29,147 bases of DNA from Pseudomonas sp. UBA4194 (GTDB lineage Bacteria > Pseudomonadota > Gammaproteobacteria > Pseudomonadales > Pseudomonadaceae). Both the position numbers and the translations under genes were made by a program. The stretch lies in contig NZ_DFUE01000042.1 in the NCBI RefSeq assembly GCF_002379585.1, forward strand, positions 8,510 through 37,656. Reading direction: 5' to 3'. Shown piece by piece: positions 6,855-14,689 of the stretch. The notes below the pieces were generated by a model, which was not told where the DNA came from, searched no databases, and saw only the letters and a program-made list of their open reading frames with translations. The number at the start of each line of letters is the position of its first letter. Position 1 is the stretch's first letter.

Positions 6855-9710
6855 ATGACTGGCTCCATCACGCTGCACACCGATAACGAATTCATCGCCC
6901 GCCACATCGGTCCCCGCCAGGCGGACGAGCAGGACATGCTGGAAACCCTGGGCTTCGACAGCCTGGACGCGTTGAGCGCCAGCGTCATCCCGGAAAGCAT
7001 CAAAGGCACCAGCGTACTCGACCTGGGCGCCGGCCAGAGCGAAGCCGACGCCCTGGCTGCGATCAAGGCGATCGCGGGCCAGAACCAACTGTTCAAGACC
7101 CATATCGGTCAGGGCTACTACAACACCCACACCCCCGCGCCGATCCTGCGCAACCTGCTGGAAAATCCGGCCTGGTATACCGCCTACACCCCGTACCAGC
7201 CGGAAATCTCCCAGGGCCGCCTGGAAGCACTGCTGAATTTCCAGACGCTGATCAGCGACCTGACTGGCTTGCCGATTGCCAACGCATCGCTGCTGGATGA
7301 AGCCACCGCCGCTGCCGAAGCCATGACCTTCTGCAAACGCCTGAGCAAGAACAAGAGCAGCCATCAGTTCTTCGCCTCCAGCCATTGCCACCCGCAGACG
7401 CTGGACGTGTTGCGCACCCGCGCCGAGCCCCTGGGCATCGAAGTGGTGATCGCCGATGAGCGCGAACTCAGCGACGTCACGCCGTTTTTCGGCGCGCTGC
7501 TGCAGTACCCCGCCAGCAACGGCGATGTGTTCGATTACCGCGAACTGGTGGAGCGTTTCCATGCCGCCAATGCCCTGGTCGCCGTCGCCGCCGACCTGCT
7601 GGCCCTGACCCTGCTGACCCCTCCGGGCGAATTCGGTGCCGACGTGTCCATCGGCAGCGCACAGCGCTTCGGCGTGCCGCTGGGCTTCGGTGGCCCCCAT
7701 GCCGCCTACTTCTCCACCCGCGATGCGTTCAAGCGCGACATGCCCGGGCGCTTGGTCGGCGTGTCCATCGACCGCCACGGCAAGGCCGCCCTGCGCCTGG
7801 CCATGCAGACCCGCGAGCAGCATATCCGCCGCGAGAAAGCTACCAGCAACATCTGCACCGCCCAGGTCCTGCTGGCCAACATCGCCAGCATGTACGCCGT
7901 GTACCACGGCCCGGCCGGGCTGACGCAGATTGCCCAGCGCACTCACCAACTGACCGCCATCCTCGCCGCCGGCCTCAAGCAACTGGGCGTCAACGTCGAG
8001 CAAGCACACTTCTTCGACACCCTGAGCCTGGCGACCGGCGCCAGCACCGCCCAGCTGCATGACAGGGCGCGCGAGGCGGGCCTCAACCTGCGCCACATCG
8101 ACGCCCAGCGCCTGGGCCTGTCCCTGGACGAAACCAGTCGCCAGGCCGATGTCGAGCAACTGTGGAGCCTGTTCGACGGCGAGCAGCCGGATTTCGCAAC
8201 CTTGGCCAGCTCGGTGAGCGCCCAGTTGCCCGACGCTCTGCTGCGCCAGTCGGCGATCCTGGAACACGCGGTATTCAACCGCTATCACTCCGAAACCGAG
8301 CTGATGCGTTACCTGCGCAAGCTGGCCGACAAGGACCTGGCCCTGGACCGCACCATGATCCCGCTGGGCTCGTGCACCATGAAGCTCAACGCCGCCAGCG
8401 AGATGATCCCGGTGACCTGGGCCGAATTCGGCAATCTGCACCCCTTTGCCCCTGCCGAGCAGAGCAAGGGCTACCAGTTGCTGACCGACGAACTCGAGGC
8501 CATGCTGTGCGCCGCCACGGGCTACGACGCGGTGTCGCTGCAGCCCAACGCCGGCTCCCAGGGTGAATACGCCGGCCTGCTGGCCATCCGCGCGTACCAC
8601 CAGAGCCGCGGCGATGAACGCCGTGATGTGTGCCTGATTCCGTCGTCGGCCCACGGCACCAACCCCGCGACCGCCCAGATGGCCGGCATGCGCGTGGTGG
8701 TCACGGCGTGCGATGCCCGCGGCAACGTCGACATCGAAGACTTGCGCGCCAAGGCTACCGAGCATCGTGACAAGCTGGCTGCCCTGATGATCACCTACCC
8801 ATCCACCCATGGTGTGTTCGAGGAAGGTATCCGCGAGATCTGCGCGATCGTGCACGATAACGGCGGCCAGGTGTACATCGATGGCGCCAACATGAACGCC
8901 ATGGTGGGCCTGTGCGCACCGGGCAAGTTCGGTGGCGACGTTTCCCACCTGAACCTGCACAAGACCTTCTGCATTCCCCACGGTGGCGGCGGCCCAGGCG
9001 TCGGCCCGATCGGCGTGAAATCCCATCTGGCGCCGTTCCTGCCCGGCCATGCCCACATGGACCGCAAACAGGGCGCGGTGTGTGCAGCGCCGTTCGGCAG
9101 CGCCAGCATCCTGCCGATCACCTGGATGTACATCCGCATGATGGGCGGCGAAGGGCTCAAGCGCGCCTCGCAGTTGGCCATTCTCAACGCCAACTACATC
9201 TCGCGCCGTCTGGAAGAGCATTACCCGGTGCTGTACACCGGCAGCAACGGCCTGGTGGCCCACGAGTGCATTCTGGATCTGCGCCCGCTCAAGGACAGCA
9301 GTGGCATCAGCGTCGACGACGTGGCCAAGCGCCTGATCGACTTCGGCTTCCACGCCCCGACCATGTCGTTCCCGGTGGCCGGGACACTGATGATCGAACC
9401 GACCGAAAGCGAGTCGCGCGAAGAGCTCGACCGGTTCTGCGAGGCGATGATCCAGATCCGCGAAGAAATTCGCGCTGTGGAACAGGGCACCCTGGACAAG
9501 GATGACAACCCACTGAAAAACGCCCCGCACACGGCGGCGGAAATCGTTGGCCAGTGGAGTCATCCGTACAGCCGCGAGCAGGCCGTGTACCCGCTGCCCT
9601 CTCTGGTGGAAAGCAAATACTGGCCACCGGTGGGTCGCGTCGACAACGTGTTCGGCGACCGCAATCTGGTCTGTGCCTGCCCATCGATCGAGTCGTATCA
9701 GGAAGCCTGA
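6855..9710 (+). CDS. gcvP: Glycine dehydrogenase (decarboxylating), P protein
   Basis: This 951-residue enzyme decarboxylates glycine using pyridoxal phosphate and passes the aminomethyl group to lipoylated GcvH. It is the single-chain bacterial form, in which the N- and C-terminal halves correspond to the two subunits found in some other bacteria. The PLP lysine is K703 in HLNLHKTFCIPHGGGGPGVG. The N terminus (FIARHIGPRQADEQDML) and PLGSCTMKLNAASEM are also typical. GAGGA at 6844-6848 is a good ribosome binding site. It is full length, with no sign of damage. Confidence 0.96.
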   Translation: MTGSITLHTDNEFIARHIGPRQADEQDMLETLGFDSLDALSASVIPESIKGTSVLDLGAGQSEADALAAIKAIAGQNQLFKTHIGQGYYNTHTPAPILRNLLENPAWYTAYTPYQPEISQGRLEALLNFQTLISDLTGLPIANASLLDEATAAAEAMTFCKRLSKNKSSHQFFASSHCHPQTLDVLRTRAEPLGIEVVIADERELSDVTPFFGALLQYPASNGDVFDYRELVERFHAANALVAVAADLLALTLLTPPGEFGADVSIGSAQRFGVPLGFGGPHAAYFSTRDAFKRDMPGRLVGVSIDRHGKAALRLAMQTREQHIRREKATSNICTAQVLLANIASMYAVYHGPAGLTQIAQRTHQLTAILAAGLKQLGVNVEQAHFFDTLSLATGASTAQLHDRAREAGLNLRHIDAQRLGLSLDETSRQADVEQLWSLFDGEQPDFATLASSVSAQLPDALLRQSAILEHAVFNRYHSETELMRYLRKLADKDLALDRTMIPLGSCTMKLNAASEMIPVTWAEFGNLHPFAPAEQSKGYQLLTDELEAMLCAATGYDAVSLQPNAGSQGEYAGLLAIRAYHQSRGDERRDVCLIPSSAHGTNPATAQMAGMRVVVTACDARGNVDIEDLRAKATEHRDKLAALMITYPSTHGVFEEGIREICAIVHDNGGQVYIDGANMNAMVGLCAPGKFGGDVSHLNLHKTFCIPHGGGGPGVGPIGVKSHLAPFLPGHAHMDRKQGAVCAAPFGSASILPITWMYIRMMGGEGLKRASQLAILNANYISRRLEEHYPVLYTGSNGLVAHECILDLRPLKDSSGISVDDVAKRLIDFGFHAPTMSFPVAGTLMIEPTESESREELDRFCEAMIQIREEIRAVEQGTLDKDDNPLKNAPHTAAEIVGQWSHPYSREQAVYPLPSLVESKYWPPVGRVDNVFGDRNLVCACPSIESYQEA

Positions 9711-9767
9711 CACCGCTAGCGCGCCTGCCCTGCCGGGCTGGCGCCAACCCTATTCAAGGAGCCAACG

Positions 9768-10892
9768 ATGTCCGAAGCGATCCTGCATAAAACTCCCTTG
9801 CATGCCTTGCACCTAGAGCTGGGTGCACGCATGGTGCCTTTTGCCGGCTATGACATGCCGGTGCAGTACCCCTTGGGCGTGATGAAAGAACACCTGCACA
9901 CCCGCGCCCAGGCCGGCCTGTTCGACGTGTCGCACATGGGTCAGATCCGTCTGCTGGGTGCTGAAGCAGCCGGCGCCCTGGAAGCCCTGGTGCCGGTAGA
10001 CATCGTGGACCTGCCCGTGGGGATGCAGCGCTACGCCATGTTTACCGCAGAAAACGGCGGCATTCTGGACGACCTGATGGTCGCCAACCTGGGCAACGAC
10101 ACCCTGATGCTGGTGGTCAATGCCGCCTGCAAGGACCAGGACCTGGCCCATCTGCGGCAACACCTGGGCAACCACTGCCAGATCGAGCCGCTGTTCGAAG
10201 AACGTGCCCTGCTGGCTCTGCAAGGGCCAGCAGCCGTCAGCGTACTGCAGCGACTGGCCCCTGAAGTGGCGAACATGACCTTCATGCAGTTCGCCACCGT
10301 GCAACTGCTGGGCGTGGACTGCTATGTGAGCCGATCCGGGTATACCGGTGAAGACGGTTATGAAATCTCGGTGCCCACTGCCAACGCCGAAGCATTGGCC
10401 CGGGCGCTGCTGGCCGAGCCCGAGGTAGAGGCGATCGGCCTCGGCGCCAGGGATTCCCTGCGCCTGGAAGCGGGCCTGTGCCTGTATGGTCACGACATGG
10501 ACCGTGACACTAGCCCCGTGGAAGCGGGGCTGCTGTGGGCGGTGTCGAAATCCCGTCGGGCCGACGGGCCACGTGCCGGCGGCTTCCCGGGCGCAGACAC
10601 GGTGTTCGCGCAGCAACAGGACGGCGCTGCCCGCAAGCGGGTCGGTCTGCTGCCCCAGGAGCGTACGCCGGTGCGCGAAGGTGCCGAGGTGGTCGACGAT
10701 GCGGGCAGCGTGGTGGGCCGCATCTGCAGCGGCGGCTTCGGCCCCACGCTCAACGCCCCGGTTGCGATGGGCTATGTGGAAGCGCGTTTCACCAAACTGG
10801 ACACGCCCCTGTGGGCCATCGTGCGCGGGAAGCGCGTGGCACTGAAAGTCAGCAGGATGCCGTTCGTTCCCCAGCGCTACTATCGCGGTTGA
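9768..10892 (+). CDS. gcvT: Aminomethyltransferase, T protein of glycine cleavage
   Basis: This 374-residue protein transfers the methylene group from GcvH-bound aminomethyl-lipoate to tetrahydrofolate and releases ammonia. Family motifs include MVPFAGYDMPVQY, LFDVSHMGQI and YTGEDGYEIS. The aspartate expected for catalysis is D101 in GGILDDLMV. AAGGAG precedes the ATG. Only 57 bases separate it from gcvP. In the P. aeruginosa gcs2 operon glyA and sdaA sit between these genes, and in P. putida KT2440 I recall sdaA in this place; neither is present here. Confidence 0.95.
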   Translation: MSEAILHKTPLHALHLELGARMVPFAGYDMPVQYPLGVMKEHLHTRAQAGLFDVSHMGQIRLLGAEAAGALEALVPVDIVDLPVGMQRYAMFTAENGGILDDLMVANLGNDTLMLVVNAACKDQDLAHLRQHLGNHCQIEPLFEERALLALQGPAAVSVLQRLAPEVANMTFMQFATVQLLGVDCYVSRSGYTGEDGYEISVPTANAEALARALLAEPEVEAIGLGARDSLRLEAGLCLYGHDMDRDTSPVEAGLLWAVSKSRRADGPRAGGFPGADTVFAQQQDGAARKRVGLLPQERTPVREGAEVVDDAGSVVGRICSGGFGPTLNAPVAMGYVEARFTKLDTPLWAIVRGKRVALKVSRMPFVPQRYYRG

Positions 10893-10934
10893 TGCACCGC
10901 TAAGAGTGGCTGCGAAGTGCGTCGTTGTCAGTAG

Positions 10935-10973
10935 AAAAAAACTATGACGTCGCCGTCTGGCGTCATAGTTTCA
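10935..10973 (-). terminator. Strong hairpin with a T run on the minus strand
   Basis: AAACTATGACG (10939-10949) and CGTCATAGTTT (10961-10971) form a perfect 11-bp stem with an 11-base loop. On the minus strand the stem is followed directly by a run of T, the classical terminator layout. On the plus strand only TTT follows, so termination after gcvT would be weaker. The two flanking genes are both on the plus strand. Confidence 0.65.
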
Positions 10974-11180
10974 TCACATGAATCTGCACCATTTTCGTTA
11001 TCGAAATGCACTGACGCCAAGCGAACGCAACGGAATGCACAAGCATGGGGCAATCGCCGTAATACGGCGTAAACACCGGCAAAAAAGGTCGAAAAGCAGC
11101 GTGTGTCGGGGCTTGTTTTTGGCGCTGAAGTTAGCGTAGAGTTTCTCCACTGTGTTTGCATGGGTCGCTTGGATCGTGAC
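10974..11180. other. Gene-free stretch upstream of the cold-shock gene
   Basis: I see no convincing gene here. A weak sigma-70-like pair TTGTTT (11113-11118) and TAGAGT (11137-11142), with 18 bases between, could be the cold-shock gene promoter. The region is less GC-rich than the surrounding genes, as is usual for long regulatory regions. Confidence 0.35.
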
Positions 11181-11304
11181 CTGGGCAGTAGCTCTAAGTA
11201 TTGCTACAACCCGTTCGACGTCCCTTAACTTTCCTGCAACCAGCCCAGTACTCTTTCATTTGAAAGAAGCTGTTACTAATTCTAAGTTTCAAGGAAATTA
11301 AGCT
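11181..11304 (+). promoter_or_regulatory. Structured 5' leader of the cold-shock gene
   Basis: This stretch contains two hairpins: GTAGC (11188-11192) with GCTAC (11203-11207), and TCTTTCA (11252-11258) with TGAAAGA (11261-11267). Cold-shock mRNAs commonly carry long folded leaders that alter translation with temperature. That this leader does so is inference. Confidence 0.4.
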
Positions 11305-11517
11305 ATGTCGAATCGTCAGAGCGGTACCGTCAAGTGGTTCAACGACGAGAAAGGTTTCGGTTTTATCACTCCTGAGAGCGGTCCGGATCTGTTCGTCCAC
11401 TTCCGCGCCATTCAGGGCAACGGCTTCAAGAGCCTGAAAGAAGGCCAGAAGGTGACCTTCATCGCCGTGCAGGGCCAGAAAGGCATGCAGGCTGATGAGG
11501 TTCAAGCCGAGGCTTGA
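11305..11517 (+). CDS. cspA: Cold-shock protein, CspA family
   Basis: This 70-residue single cold-shock domain binds single-stranded RNA or DNA. The RNP1 motif KGFGFI and the RNP2 motif LFVHF are both intact. AAGGAAATTAAGCT precedes the ATG, so the ribosome binding site is AAGGA at 11291-11295. It is monocistronic, with its own terminator. Whether it is cold-induced or constitutive cannot be read from the protein; the long leader favours post-transcriptional control. Pseudomonads have several paralogues, so the letter in the symbol is provisional. Confidence 0.92.
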   Translation: MSNRQSGTVKWFNDEKGFGFITPESGPDLFVHFRAIQGNGFKSLKEGQKVTFIAVQGQKGMQADEVQAEA

Positions 11518-11534
11518 TTTCATCCGTATGAAAG

Positions 11535-11567
11535 AGCCCCAAGCGCTTCGCGCCTTGGGGCTTTTTT
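11535..11567 (+). terminator. Rho-independent terminator of the cold-shock gene
   Basis: AGCCCCAAG (11535-11543) pairs with CTTGGGGCT (11554-11562) and is followed by a run of six T. It sits 18 bases after the stop codon. Confidence 0.92.
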
Positions 11568-11599
11568 GTGCCCGGTTGCGGGAGTGCTAGCCTGACCTC

Positions 11600-12088
11600 A
11601 TGAGCACTCACGTTCTTGCACCCGCCGCGAACTTCCCCCTGGCCAGCCTCGGTAGACGGCTGGCGGCCATGGTCTACGACGCCCTGCTGTGCCTGGCGCT
11701 GCTGATGGTCACCACGCTCGTGTACAAACTGCTGTGGATGGCCTGGCTTGGCGAGGGCCAACTGCGGGCGATGTCCGATGCTGGCGCGCTGGACGGCGAC
11801 CCACTGCTGTCGACGCTGCTGCTAGGGGTGTTGTTTGCCTTCTTCGCCAAGTTCTGGACTCATGCCGGGCAGACGCTGGGCATGCAGGTGTGGGGCATCC
11901 GTGTGCAGAACGCCGATGGCACCGCCATCAGCCTATGGCAAGCGCTGCTGCGCTTCATGGTGGCCATCGCCTCGTGGCTGTGCCTGGGGATGGGCTATTG
12001 GTGGATGCTGCTGGACAAGCGCCGCTGCACCTGGCACGACCTGTATTCGGAAAGCGTGGTGGTGCGGGTGGCTAAATCGGGGCGATGA
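11600..12088 (+). CDS. RDD-family membrane protein
   Basis: This 162-residue inner-membrane protein has three or four hydrophobic segments (about 24-50, 73-90, 113-140). It carries the RDD pattern: an arginine and aspartate early in the first helix (GRRLAAMVYDALL) and W-HD in the segment after the last helix (RCTWHDLYSE). The middle GQTLGMQVWGIRV is typical of the family. Most RDD proteins have no defined role, though some have been linked to ion transport. The ribosome binding site is weak. It converges on lptG, with a REP pair and a terminator between. Confidence 0.85.
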   Translation: MSTHVLAPAANFPLASLGRRLAAMVYDALLCLALLMVTTLVYKLLWMAWLGEGQLRAMSDAGALDGDPLLSTLLLGVLFAFFAKFWTHAGQTLGMQVWGIRVQNADGTAISLWQALLRFMVAIASWLCLGMGYWWMLLDKRRCTWHDLYSESVVVRVAKSGR

Positions 12089-12100
12089 TGGGGTGATCTT

Positions 12101-12197
12101 GCGGGCCTCATCGCGGGTAGAACCCGCTCCCACATAAGCCTTCCCGCACCACTGAGCCTCCCCTGTGGGAGCGGGCTCTACCCGCGATAAGGCCCGC
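12101..12197. repeat. REP pair in inverted orientation
   Basis: A unit with core CGCGGGTAGAACCCGCTCCC (12101-12134) faces its near reverse complement at 12164-12197. It belongs to the same class as the pair at 20197-20283 and the single unit at 29064-29088. It lies between two convergent genes. Confidence 0.8.
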
Positions 12198-12208
12198 AAC
12201 ACAGTCAC

Positions 12209-12235
12209 AAAAAAACCGGCCCGCAAAGGCCGGTT
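12209..12235 (-). terminator. Terminator of the lptF-lptG operon
   Basis: AACCGGCC (12214-12221) and GGCCGGTT (12228-12235) form a stem with a six-base loop. Read on the minus strand, the stem runs into a T tract (A run at 12209-12215 on the plus strand). It lies 18 bases after the lptG stop. Confidence 0.88.
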
Positions 12236-12252
12236 CTTTCACTGCAACAACC

Positions 12253-13314
12253 CTACCCTGCCCGCCTCAGCAACCACACCCCGGCTACGGCACAGATCGC
12301 CGCCGGGATCACTACCGCCAGCAGCGGTGGGAAGCCGAACACCAGGCTCGACGGCCCAAGCAGGTCCTGGGCAATGCGGAACACGAAGCCCACCAGGACG
12401 CCGGTGAACACACGCTGGCCCAGGGTCACCGAACGCAGCGGGCCGAAGATGAACGAGATGGCCATCAACACCAGCGCGGCGGTCACCAGCGGCTGCAGCA
12501 CCTTGACCCAGAACGCCAGCCAGTACTGACCGTTGTTCAGGCCTTGGTCCTTCAGATAGTGGATATACCCCCACAGACCGGAAATCGACAGCGCTTCGGG
12601 GGCGACGATCACGGTGCTGAGCAGTTGCGGAGTCAGGGAGACCTCCCACAGCTCGTCCGCAGCCTTGACCACTTCGGTGCGGTCGCCGTGGAATTTCGTG
12701 GTGGTGATGTCGCTCAACTGCCAGTGATCGACTTCGTATTGCGCCTTGCGCGCGAAGCTGGCGCTGAGCATGTGACGTTGATCGTCGAAACGATAGCGGG
12801 TCACCCCATACAGCAGGCCATTGGGCTGCACGGTGTTGATGTGGATGTACTCATCACCCTGACGGTGCCACATGCCGTGCTTGCTGCTCTGCGCATCGCC
12901 ACTGCCCTGAGCCAGGGAGCGATCGGCCTGGGCCTTGTTTTCGGCAGCCGGTGCCACGTACTCACCGACCAGCACGCCAACGATCATCAGTACCAGCATG
13001 GGCTTCATCACCGCCCAGACGATACGGCCAACCGATACACCGGCGGCGCGCATGATGGTCAATTCGCTGCTGCTGGCCAGGCTGCCCAGGCCGATCAGGC
13101 AGCCGATCAGCGCTGCCATCGGCAGCATGTCGTAGACCCGCCGCGGCGCGGTCAGCGCCACGTACTTGCTGGCATCGAGCAAGGTATAGCTGTCGCTGAT
13201 GTCGCCCATCTCGTCGATGAAGGCAAACAGCGAGGCCAGGCCCAGGATGATGCCCAGTACCGCGAGAATCGCTACCGCGACACTCTTGCCGATATAGCGG
13301 TCGAGCTTAACCAC
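12253..13314 (-). CDS. lptG: LPS export ABC transporter permease LptG
   Basis: This 353-residue inner-membrane permease pairs with LptF and the LptB ATPase to extract lipopolysaccharide from the inner membrane and push it onto the LptC-LptA bridge. The N terminus (LDRYIGKSVAVAILAVLGIILGL) and LASSSELTIMRAAGVSVGRI are typical. Three membrane segments, a periplasmic domain (about residues 125-260) and three more segments follow. The start is GTG and overlaps the end of lptF by eight bases, indicating coupled translation. It is full length. Confidence 0.94.
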   Translation of the reverse strand: MVKLDRYIGKSVAVAILAVLGIILGLASLFAFIDEMGDISDSYTLLDASKYVALTAPRRVYDMLPMAALIGCLIGLGSLASSSELTIMRAAGVSVGRIVWAVMKPMLVLMIVGVLVGEYVAPAAENKAQADRSLAQGSGDAQSSKHGMWHRQGDEYIHINTVQPNGLLYGVTRYRFDDQRHMLSASFARKAQYEVDHWQLSDITTTKFHGDRTEVVKAADELWEVSLTPQLLSTVIVAPEALSISGLWGYIHYLKDQGLNNGQYWLAFWVKVLQPLVTAALVLMAISFIFGPLRSVTLGQRVFTGVLVGFVFRIAQDLLGPSSLVFGFPPLLAVVIPAAICAVAGVWLLRRAG

Positions 13315-14425
13315 GGCTCACCCCCTGGGCGCGACGCGCGGCACGTTTGAGCCGCAGCGGCTGCCAGTACATCAGGCCCAGGCCGATGGCCAGGAACAGC
13401 ACGTGCACCCACCACATGCCCAGCGCAGCGGGCAACTTGCCCTTCTCCATGGCACTGCGGGCAGCAATCAGAATCGTCAGGTAAGCCATATAAAGCAGAA
13501 TCGCCGGCAGCAGCTTGAGGAAGCGACCCTGGCGCGGGTTGACCCGCGACAGCGGCACCGCCATCAGGGCCACGATGAATACCAGCACCGGCAGCGACAG
13601 GCGCCACTGCAACTCGGCCCGTGGCCGCGGTTCAGTGCTGCCCCACAGCTCGCTGGTGGGGATGGCTTCACGGTCGGTGATGTCGTCGCTGACATCGGGC
13701 TTGGGCAGCAACACACCATAGGTGTCGTACTGGATGGCCCGGTAGTTGGCTTCGCCCGGATTACCGTCGTAGCGGAAACCGTTTTCCAGGATCAGGTAGC
13801 GGTTGCCGTCGGCACGAATCTCCTGGCGGCCCTTTTCTGCAACCAGCACGGAGATGCCGCGATCCTTGGCCTTGTCTTGCGACATGCGCTTTTCGGAGAT
13901 GAACACGCCGCCCAGGTCGACACGGTTTTCCGAAAGGCTCTCGGTGTAGGTCACCCGCGTACCGTCACGCAGCGCCTGAAAGCGCCCGGGCACCAGGGTG
14001 TCGAATTCGGTCATGGCATCCTGCTGGTTGATGATCTTGGCCACCTGGGCAACGCCCTGGGGGGCCAGGCTCAGGCTCAACCACGCCACCAGCAGCGCCA
14101 CCAGGGCAGCAGGCGCCATGGTGATTGCCAGCAGGCGCTGCTGGCTCATGCCAGTGGCCGCCAGCACGGTCATCTCGCTTTCCAGGTACAGGCGACCGTA
14201 TGCCAGCAGAATACCCAGGAACAGGCCCAGCGGCAGGATCAGTTGCAGGAAGCCCGGCAGGCGAAAGCCCATGATCATGAACAGCACGCCCGGATCGAGG
14301 ATGCCGGACGCGGCCTGGGCCAGGTATTTGATGAAGCGTCCGCTCATGATGATCACCAGCAGCACAGCACTGACTGCGCTCAGGGTGATCATGACCTCGC
14401 GGGACAGATAACGGAAAACGATCAA
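13307..14425 (-). CDS. lptF: LPS export ABC transporter permease LptF
   Basis: This 372-residue permease is the partner of LptG. The sequence starts IVFRYLSREVMITLSAVSAV, and the cytoplasmic coupling region LYLESEMTVLAATGMSQQRLL is the usual contact for the ATPase. A periplasmic domain lies at about residues 140-265, and three membrane segments end the protein. The frame is open for 56 codons upstream, but the conserved N terminus and a GGAG about nine bases before it support the TTG at 14425. It is transcribed away from pepA. Confidence 0.93.
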   Translation of the reverse strand: MIVFRYLSREVMITLSAVSAVLLVIIMSGRFIKYLAQAASGILDPGVLFMIMGFRLPGFLQLILPLGLFLGILLAYGRLYLESEMTVLAATGMSQQRLLAITMAPAALVALLVAWLSLSLAPQGVAQVAKIINQQDAMTEFDTLVPGRFQALRDGTRVTYTESLSENRVDLGGVFISEKRMSQDKAKDRGISVLVAEKGRQEIRADGNRYLILENGFRYDGNPGEANYRAIQYDTYGVLLPKPDVSDDITDREAIPTSELWGSTEPRPRAELQWRLSLPVLVFIVALMAVPLSRVNPRQGRFLKLLPAILLYMAYLTILIAARSAMEKGKLPAALGMWWVHVLFLAIGLGLMYWQPLRLKRAARRAQGVSRG

Positions 14426-14689
14426 ACCAGACACTCCAGGGTCGTCGTGCTCAGGCAGCCCGACAGGGGGAACGTAGCAACCACGACAGTGGCCGGCTCG
14501 CCCGAGGCGAGCCAGGTAAAAAGTTGCCGCATTATCCTGTGAAAGGCCGTGGCTGTCACTTGGCAGCGGCAACGGGTGGACAATTACCACCATGCAAAGG
14601 TTGCTAGTGACCTTGGGCTGGGGTCAAACTGGGCGCTTTCGCGCGACCCGACAGGCGCGCGCACCGACCGATAATCAGGGGTTCTGGAT

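Noticed and set aside
6450..9713. A 1087-codon open frame on the minus strand opposite gcvH and gcvP
   Set aside because: It is the antisense shadow of GC-rich codons. Its translation has no recognisable domain, while the plus-strand genes have all catalytic motifs.
10928..11161. A 77-codon minus-strand frame upstream of the cold-shock gene
   Set aside because: Its end covers the terminator hairpin, it has no ribosome binding site, and its composition is unlike a protein. A non-coding transcript is more likely if anything is made.
12101..12197. CRISPR-like repeats or a mobile-element end
   Set aside because: The units are inverted pairs without regular spacers and match REP classes found at other gaps in the window.
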